10,526 nucleotides of DNA, taken from positions 1-10,526 of the forward strand of contig JBCDBH010000206.1 of assembly GCA_039184055.1 (NCBI GenBank). The letters run 5' to 3'. The DNA is from JBCDBH01 sp039184055 (GTDB lineage: Bacteria > Acidobacteriota > Thermoanaerobaculia > Multivoradales > J023). This document shows, one piece after another, positions 6,375 to 10,526 of this stretch. Position 1 is the first letter of the stretch. Every line of letters starts with the position of its first letter. The notes under the pieces were generated by a model, which worked only from the letters and a program-made list of their open reading frames with translations, did not search any database and had not been told where the DNA came from. A program made the position numbers and the translations under genes.

Positions 6375-7898
6375 ATGAGCGCCAAGACCGCGATTACTCC
6401 GACCCGCCAGGAGGCGTACGCCGACTGGTACCAGAATGTCATTCGCGCGGCCGACCTGGCTGAGAATTCGCCCGTCCGTGGGTGCATGATCATCAAGCCT
6501 TGGGGCTATTCGATTTGGAGCAATATCCAGCGTCAGCTCGATGCCATGTTCAAGGCGACCGGTCACCAGAACGCCTATTTCCCGCTCTTCATCCCCTTGT
6601 CGTACATGGTCAAGGAGGCCGAACACGTCGAAGGCTTCGCCAAAGAGTGCGCGGTGGTGACCCATCACCGGCTCGAATCGGATGGCGAAGGTGGGTTGGT
6701 TCCCGCTGGTGAGCTCGAAGAGCCGCTCGTCGTCAGACCGACGTCCGAGATGATCATCGGTGAGGCGTTTTCTCGGTGGATTCAGAGCTATCGCGACCTG
6801 CCGCTGTTGATCAACCAATGGGCCAACATCGTTCGCTGGGAGATGCGTACGCGGCTGTTCTTGCGCACCGCGGAGTTTCTTTGGCAGGAAGGGCACACGG
6901 CGCATGCAACCCGTGATGAGGCGATCGAGGAGACCATGCGGATGCTCGATGTCTATGCCGACTTTGCCGAGAATTGGCTGGCGATGCCGGTGATTCGTGG
7001 TGAGAAGACCGAGAACGAGCGTTTCCCTGGAGCGGAGAGCACATTCTCTATCGAAGCGATGATGCAGGATCGAAAGGCGCTCCAAGCGGGCACGAGTCAT
7101 TTCCTCGGGCAGAGCTTTGCTCGGGCGGGCGATATTCAATTCCTCGATCAAGACGGTGAGCGTCGTCATGCCTGGACGACCAGCTGGGGCGTCTCGACAC
7201 GACTGATCGGTGGCATGGTGATGACCCACTCGGATGACAATGGGTTGGTACTGCCGCCGCGATTGGCGCCGTCTCACGTCGTGCTTTTGCCGGTCCTACA
7301 CAAGGAAGAGACTCGGGATGAAGTGCTGAGCTACTGCCGGCGGCTTGCCGACGAGCTCGGGCAGGTTCAGTGGCAAGGGCGGCCGATCGAAGTCGTGTTG
7401 GATGATCGGGATCTCCGTGGCGGCGAGAAGACCTGGCAGTGGGTGAAACGCGGGATCCCGCTTCGTTGCGAGATCGGGCCACGAGACATCGCCAAAGACT
7501 CGGTCTTCCTCGGACGACGTGATCGGGATCCGAAGGACAAGAAAGGCGTGACACGCGCCGAGCTGGTGGCCACGATCGGCAGCATGCTCGATGAGATGCA
7601 GCAGGGTCTTTTCGATCGCGCGGTGGCGTTTCGTGAAGAACACACCCATCGGATCGACGATGAGAAAGAGTTCTACGCTCTGTTCACACCTGAGCGTGAC
7701 GACCCGAATGCACCGCCACCGATCCACGGTGGATTCGCGATGACGCATTTCAATGGCGATCCCGCGATCGAGGAGCGGATCAAGAACGATCTATCGGTGA
7801 CGGTCCGGTGTATGCCACTCGATGAAACCGAGCCCGGAACATGTCCGTTCAGCGGTGAGCCGAGTAAGCAACGCGTGGTGTGGGCGAAGTCCTACTAG
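6375..7898 (+). CDS. proS: Prolyl-tRNA synthetase, archaeal/eukaryotic-like type
   Basis: 507 residues. Class II synthetase that charges tRNA-Pro with proline in the cytosol. The short form without the bacterial editing insertion is seen: the start DWYQNVIRAADLAENSPVRG and MIIKPWGYSIWSNIQRQLD is typical of the archaeal/eukaryotic-like type (ProS type 3). Visible are VVRPTSEMIIGE (119-130), motif 2 beginning NIVRWEMRTRLFLRTAEFLW (151-170), the HTAHAT loop, and motif 3 at 272-299 (GVSTRLIGGMV ... NGLVLPPRLAP). An anticodon-binding domain follows (from about 300), then the C-terminal domain ending in Tyr507 (VVWAKSY). In that last domain the cysteines that bind zinc in archaeal members are mostly missing: only Cys479 and Cys490 remain (CPFSG instead of CxxCG). 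It sits 58 bases after the zinc-ribbon/TPR gene and may share its transcript. Confidence 0.97.
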   Translation: MSAKTAITPTRQEAYADWYQNVIRAADLAENSPVRGCMIIKPWGYSIWSNIQRQLDAMFKATGHQNAYFPLFIPLSYMVKEAEHVEGFAKECAVVTHHRLESDGEGGLVPAGELEEPLVVRPTSEMIIGEAFSRWIQSYRDLPLLINQWANIVRWEMRTRLFLRTAEFLWQEGHTAHATRDEAIEETMRMLDVYADFAENWLAMPVIRGEKTENERFPGAESTFSIEAMMQDRKALQAGTSHFLGQSFARAGDIQFLDQDGERRHAWTTSWGVSTRLIGGMVMTHSDDNGLVLPPRLAPSHVVLLPVLHKEETRDEVLSYCRRLADELGQVQWQGRPIEVVLDDRDLRGGEKTWQWVKRGIPLRCEIGPRDIAKDSVFLGRRDRDPKDKKGVTRAELVATIGSMLDEMQQGLFDRAVAFREEHTHRIDDEKEFYALFTPERDDPNAPPPIHGGFAMTHFNGDPAIEERIKNDLSVTVRCMPLDETEPGTCPFSGEPSKQRVVWAKSY

Positions 7899-7981
7899 AC
7901 GAAGTTTCCCCAATCCGCGTCCGTGGTTCGGGATGGATTTCGGCCGGGTGCCGAGTCGTTGGCTGGAGTCGTGCCGTGGCT

Positions 7982-8067
7982 TGGTATGCTCAGAATCTCT
8001 TCTTGGCTCATCGTTGTTCTGTGTTGAATAAAGATTTTTGTTGATTTGGATCATTCAGATCTACGCT
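7982..8067 (+). promoter_or_regulatory. Candidate promoter region of the small secreted-protein gene
   Basis: The 254-base gap 7899-8152 holds no gene I can support. Two weak promoter candidates are present: an extended -10 box (TGGTATGCT, 7982-7990) without a good -35, and TTGTTG (8038-8043)-N18-TACGCT (8062-8067), whose -10 box equals that proposed for hbd. An AT-rich patch at about 8011-8057 stands out from the GC-rich surroundings, which fits a promoter. A clear terminator for proS is not visible. Confidence 0.3.
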
Positions 8068-8152
8068 CGCGTCTGCGTTTCATACGTAGCTCGAGCAACC
8101 GTCGCCGTGCACTGACGCGCGGGATCGAGTTGCACGCAAGGAGCGAGATCAG

Positions 8153-8398
8153 ATGAAAAAAGGAATGTTGTTGTTGGTCGTGATTGCGGTGCTCGGTGCG
8201 AGCCCTGTGCTTGCCTCGGATGAGCGAGAACAGGTGCCCGATGCCTGGCAGTCACTCGATGTCGTTGTGACTGCCGTTTGGCATCAAATGGTCTCGTGGT
8301 TGCCGATGGCATCATCGGGCGATGAGAACGGCGAAGCGGATCGAGAGCCCGAGACGCGGCTCGAGAGACTGGGGCCCATGGTTCAGCCCAACGGCTGA
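8153..8398 (+). CDS. Small predicted secreted protein, 81 residues
   Basis: I do not recognise a named family. The ATG at 8153 follows AAGGAG (8138-8143) by 9 bases, a strong ribosome site. The protein begins with a textbook signal peptide: MKKG, a hydrophobic stretch (MLLLVVIAVLGASPV), and a probable signal peptidase I site after VLA (21|22); there is no lipobox cysteine. The mature part is about 60 residues: a short possible amphipathic helix with three tryptophans in total (Trp32, Trp43, Trp49), an acidic, Gly/Glu-rich linker (about 53-70), and a C-terminal tail RLGPMVQPNG. There is no cysteine at all and no transmembrane segment after the signal. It is alone between proS and the convergent dcd gene. 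It could be an envelope or periplasmic peptide; function is unknown. Confidence 0.7.
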   Translation: MKKGMLLLVVIAVLGASPVLASDEREQVPDAWQSLDVVVTAVWHQMVSWLPMASSGDENGEADREPETRLERLGPMVQPNG

Positions 8399-8402
8399 GC
8401 TC

Positions 8403-8416
8403 GCTCCTTTAGGAGC
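8403..8416. terminator. Short perfect inverted repeat between convergent genes
   Basis: GCTCCT (8403-8408) and AGGAGC (8411-8416) form a 6-bp palindrome-like stem with a 2-base centre (4-base loop if five pairs form). It lies in the 26-base gap between the stop of the small secreted protein and the stop of dcd. There is no T-run, so terminator function is uncertain. Confidence 0.3.
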
Positions 8417-8424
8417 CTGGGTTC

Positions 8425-8913
8425 CTAGCCTCGCGCTCTCGTCGTGCCGCGTTGCCCTTGATAGTGACTCGATGAGCCTGGGTCGCCGTAGGCGACCTCG
8501 GGCTCTTCTTCCATTTGGATGAAGATCAGCTGAGCGATTCGGCGGCCGGCTTCGAGAACGAAGGGCTCGGGGCCCAGGTTCTGCAATTCCAGCGTGATGT
8601 TGCCTTTGAAGCCGGGATCACACCAACCCGCCATGGAGTGATTGATCCAGACGCGCCCGAGGGTCGACTTGAGCTTGAGATCGCAGGCGACCTGGCGTGG
8701 GATCTCGACGTACTCGAGGGTCGAAGCGAGAACGACTTCGCCTGGGAAGAGTTTGATGCTCGGGGCTTCGAACTCTTCTGGATCCCGTGTCGGGCAAATC
8801 CAGTGGTTGGAGACCCGTACGTCATAGCTTGCCGAATTGACCTGCTCGGGCGTGAAGGGCTGACTCCCGCCGCCTTCACCCCAGGATCGAATCCATCGGT
8901 CGTTCTTGATCAT
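8425..8913 (-). CDS. dcd: dCTP deaminase, possibly bifunctional dCTP deaminase/dUTPase
   Basis: 162 residues. The enzyme converts dCTP to dUTP (and, in bifunctional members, on to dUMP plus diphosphate), feeding thymidylate synthesis in the cytosol. Seen in order: start MIKNDRWI, SASYDVRV (27-34), the nucleotide-binding KSTLGR (82-87, equivalent to the Ser...Arg pair of E. coli Dcd), AGWCDPGFKGNITLEL (95-110) with the expected catalytic Glu109, GRRIAQLIF (123-131), and the C-terminal lid YQGQRGTTRARG. Where the E. coli mono-functional enzyme has Ala-His-Arg before the IDPG segment, this protein has Ala-Gly-Trp, as I recall for the bifunctional enzymes. It is at the short end of the family (often 170-195). 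Its ATG overlaps the glpX stop (ATGA), so translation is probably coupled. Confidence 0.92.
   Translation of the reverse strand: MIKNDRWIRSWGEGGGSQPFTPEQVNSASYDVRVSNHWICPTRDPEEFEAPSIKLFPGEVVLASTLEYVEIPRQVACDLKLKSTLGRVWINHSMAGWCDPGFKGNITLELQNLGPEPFVLEAGRRIAQLIFIQMEEEPEVAYGDPGSSSHYQGQRGTTRARG
8474..8505 (+). terminator. Strong hairpin in the 3' end of dcd, possible plus-strand terminator
   Basis: Outer GAGCC/GGCTC (8474-8478 with 8501-8505) and inner GGTCGCC/GGCGACC (8481-8487 with 8491-8497) form a 12-bp stem with a small internal loop and a GTA tip. On the plus strand it is followed by TTCTTCC, weakly T-rich. It lies inside dcd codons, so it could end the plus-strand transcript of the small secreted gene, or be chance from coding sequence. 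Confidence 0.4.
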
Positions 8914-9890
8914 CGGAAATTGACCGGTGTCGTCGTTTCATCGCGGTGCACCGTGTCGACGAAGCGGATGACATTGCGCTCCAGCGACATGAAGAGTGTC
9001 GAGGTGCGAGCACCGCCACCGAAGAAACGGCAACCCCGCAGCAGCTCACCGTCGGTCACGCCGGTGCAGCTGAAGACGATACGGTCACCCTTGGCGAGGT
9101 CTTCGGTGCGATAGATGATCGAGAGATCGTTGTAGCCGAGCGCTTCGAGGCGGCCCTTCTGGGCATCGTTGAGGGCGACGAGGCGCGCTTGGATCTCACC
9201 ACCGAGACATCGCATGGCGGCCGCCGTGATGACGCCTTCCGGAGCGCCTCCCACACCCATGACAGCGTGGACGCCGGTCCCGCGCACCGCGGCCGAGATC
9301 GCCGCGGCCAGATCGCCATCGCCGATCAAGCGGATGCGCGCGCCGGTGGCGCGAATATCGTGAATCAGCTGTTGGTGGCGATCACGCTCGAGCACGACCA
9401 CGGTCAGCTCTTCGACATCACGACCGAACGCGCCGGCAATGTTGCGTAGGTTCTCACTCACCGGCGAGTCGAGGTGTACCGTGCCTCGCGCCGTCGGACC
9501 GACGACGATTTTTTCCATGTACGTGTCCGGTGCGTGGAGCAGGCCACCGCGTTCGGCGGCGGCGAGCACCGCGACAGCGCCAGGCGCACCCGTGGCGCAG
9601 AGGTTGGTGCCTTCGAGCGGATCGACAGCGATGTCCACCGCGGCGGCATCGTCACGTCCCGCGAACCGGCCGACCTCTTCGCCGACGTAGAGCATCGGAG
9701 CTTCGTCACGTTCACCCTCACCGATCACGACCTTGCCGGCAATATCGACCTCGCCGAGGACGGAGCGCATGGCTTCGACCGCGACGTGGTCGGAGTGTTT
9801 GCGGTCGCCTTGGCCCATGGTCTTGGCCGCGGCGATCGCGGCGGCTTCGGTGACCGCGATGAAACCTTGTTCCATCAGATGATCGTGCAT
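8910..9890 (-). CDS. glpX: Class II fructose-1,6-bisphosphatase (GlpX type)
   Basis: 326 residues, the normal length of GlpX enzymes, which hydrolyse fructose-1,6-bisphosphate to fructose-6-phosphate in gluconeogenesis (some also act on sedoheptulose-1,7-bisphosphate). The metal and substrate motifs are all visible: GDRKHSD (28-34), GEGERDEAPMLY (57-68), VDPLEGT (89-95), IGDGDLAAAI (189-198), GVGGAPEGVI (212-221), and FSCTGVTDGELLRGCRFFGG (273-292). This pattern belongs to the Li-sensitive phosphatase superfamily, GlpX branch. The start at 9890 has GGAGGG 6 bases upstream; a second Met at residue 6 is a less likely start. Its first base is shared with the stop of the preceding acyl-CoA dehydrogenase (TAATG), and its TGA overlaps the ATG of dcd, so the three genes form a tight operon. 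It suggests the organism grows at least partly on non-sugar carbon, in line with the CoA enzymes nearby. Confidence 0.96.
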   Translation of the reverse strand: MHDHLMEQGFIAVTEAAAIAAAKTMGQGDRKHSDHVAVEAMRSVLGEVDIAGKVVIGEGERDEAPMLYVGEEVGRFAGRDDAAAVDIAVDPLEGTNLCATGAPGAVAVLAAAERGGLLHAPDTYMEKIVVGPTARGTVHLDSPVSENLRNIAGAFGRDVEELTVVVLERDRHQQLIHDIRATGARIRLIGDGDLAAAISAAVRGTGVHAVMGVGGAPEGVITAAAMRCLGGEIQARLVALNDAQKGRLEALGYNDLSIIYRTEDLAKGDRIVFSCTGVTDGELLRGCRFFGGGARTSTLFMSLERNVIRFVDTVHRDETTTPVNFR

Positions 9891-10526
9891 TATTCGCCCT
9901 CCGTCGCCGTGGCGGTGGCGGCGACCGGACGCGCGCGACGGGTCGGGACAGCGGGTGGCTCGAAAGACTGGATACCGGTGATCTCGGCACCGATGATCAA
10001 CCCGTGGATGTCGTGCGTACCCTCGTAGGTGAACACCGACTCGATATTGAGCATGTGACGGATGACCGGATAGTCGTCGACGATGCCGTTGGCGCCCAGC
10101 AGGTCGCGGGCCTCCCGGGCCACCTGCAGCGAGATGTCGACGTTGTTGCGCTTGATCATCGACACCATCGTATGGTGCAGCTGCCCCTCGTCTTTGAGTC
10201 GGCCGACCTGCAGCGCGAGCAGCTGCCCCTTGGTGAGCTCGGTCAGCATGTTGGCGAGCTTCTGCTGGGTGAGCTGCTTGCTGGCGAGCGGTCCGCCCTG
10301 GACGATGCGATCCCTCGTGTACTGGAGCGCCTCGTCGTAGCAGGCCATGCCCGCGCCCAGCACCCCCCAGGCGATGCCGTACCGGGCCTGGTTGAGGCAG
10401 CCGAGGGGGCCACCGAGGCCCTTGGCGCCGGGCAGTCGGTTCTCGTCCGGCACCTCGACGTTCTCGAGGAAGAGCTCGGACGTCACGCTCGCGCGCAGCG
10501 AGAACTTGCCCTTGATGTCGCGCGCC
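9890..10526 (-). CDS. Acyl-CoA dehydrogenase, most like glutaryl-CoA dehydrogenase (N-terminus outside window)
   Basis: The frame is open to the right edge; 211 residues of the C-terminal half are visible, ending in TAA at 9892-9890. The order KFSLRASVTSELFLENVEVP, then NRLPGAKGLGGPLGCLNQAR and YGIAWG, is the pattern of glutaryl-CoA dehydrogenases, FAD enzymes that oxidise and decarboxylate glutaryl-CoA to crotonyl-CoA in lysine, tryptophan and aromatic breakdown. The helical C-terminal domain has RDLLGANGI and the catalytic-base motif YEGTHDIH (its Glu is visible residue 168). The FAD/substrate Arg region near the N-terminus cannot be checked. After the core there is an extra Ala/Thr/Pro/Arg-rich tail of about 24 residues (SFEPPAVP ... 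ATATEGE). Codons are far more C/G-ending than in most of the window, except near the tail. It is first in the visible part of the operon with glpX and dcd. A different acyl-CoA dehydrogenase subtype cannot be fully excluded. Confidence 0.88.
   Translation of the reverse strand, partial: ARDIKGKFSLRASVTSELFLENVEVPDENRLPGAKGLGGPLGCLNQARYGIAWGVLGAGMACYDEALQYTRDRIVQGGPLASKQLTQQKLANMLTELTKGQLLALQVGRLKDEGQLHHTMVSMIKRNNVDISLQVAREARDLLGANGIVDDYPVIRHMLNIESVFTYEGTHDIHGLIIGAEITGIQSFEPPAVPTRRARPVAATATATEGE
9897..9902 (-). promoter_or_regulatory. Ribosome binding site fixing the glpX start
   Basis: Minus-strand GGAGGG, 6 bases before the ATG at 9890-9888 and inside the last codons of the acyl-CoA dehydrogenase gene. 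It supports the first Met rather than the Met at residue 6 and indicates termination-reinitiation at TAATG. Confidence 0.75.

Noticed and set aside
7953..7972. Two GAGTCGT copies 13 bases apart in the gap after proS
   Set aside because: Only 7 bases, two copies, in GC-rich sequence; not distinguishable from chance as an operator.
8107..8135. GTGCA/TGCAC pairing before the small secreted gene, as a riboswitch or leader RNA
   Set aside because: Five pairs with a 19-base loop; no resemblance to a known riboswitch class that I can see.
9474..10028. Plus-strand open frame of 184 codons opposite glpX
   Set aside because: Shadow of glpX and the end of the dehydrogenase gene, both with full motif sets.

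Overview
The window is GC-rich chromosomal DNA, densely coding, and most probably from an uncultured or little-studied member of the Acidobacteriota (Thermoanaerobaculia/Holophagae-like). The best lineage clue is the secreted VWFA-type protein on the minus strand at 2180-3286, whose layout matches the 'VWFA-related Acidobacterial domain' family. The archaeal/eukaryote-like prolyl-tRNA synthetase and the zinc-ribbon TPR protein fit this but do not prove it. I see no rRNA, tRNA, CRISPR array, transposase, integrase or phage gene. This is mostly a core-genome neighbourhood, and I found no clear new defence or mobile system.

Left block (2-2098, plus strand). Three closely spaced genes: the 3' end of an uncharacterised helical-repeat (HEAT-like) protein, a J-domain plus TPR protein, and a PP2C-type Ser/Thr phosphatase with an acidic, threonine-containing tail. 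They look like one operon for proteostasis or phospho-signalling, closed by a hairpin at 2113-2152. Converging on it from the right is the secreted VWFA-related protein gene (2180-3286, minus).

Middle block (3480-7898, plus strand). A sigma70-like promoter (TTGACC-N17-TACGCT) precedes a 3-hydroxybutyryl-CoA dehydrogenase. It is followed by a large zinc-ribbon/TPR protein of unknown role and then by proS (prolyl-tRNA synthetase, archaeal/eukaryotic type). A 254-bp gap with an AT-rich patch follows, then a small predicted secreted protein of 81 residues (8153-8398).

Right block (8425-10526, minus strand). A tightly coupled operon read right to left: an acyl-CoA dehydrogenase most like glutaryl-CoA dehydrogenase (N-terminus beyond the window), class II fructose-1,6-bisphosphatase (glpX), and a dCTP deaminase (dcd) with features of bifunctional dCTP deaminase/dUTPase enzymes. 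The stop and start codons overlap at both junctions (TAATG and ATGA). Inverted repeats lie where this operon meets the small secreted-protein gene.

Two enzymes fit one carbon route: glutaryl-CoA dehydrogenase makes crotonyl-CoA, and after hydration the product is the substrate of the 3-hydroxybutyryl-CoA dehydrogenase. They are on opposite strands about 5 kb apart, so joint control is not implied. The points most worth a second look are the HEAT-like/J-TPR/PP2C cluster, the zinc-ribbon TPR protein, the small secreted protein with its C-terminal Gly-Pro...Pro-Asn-Gly tail, and the codon-usage shift at the right edge.
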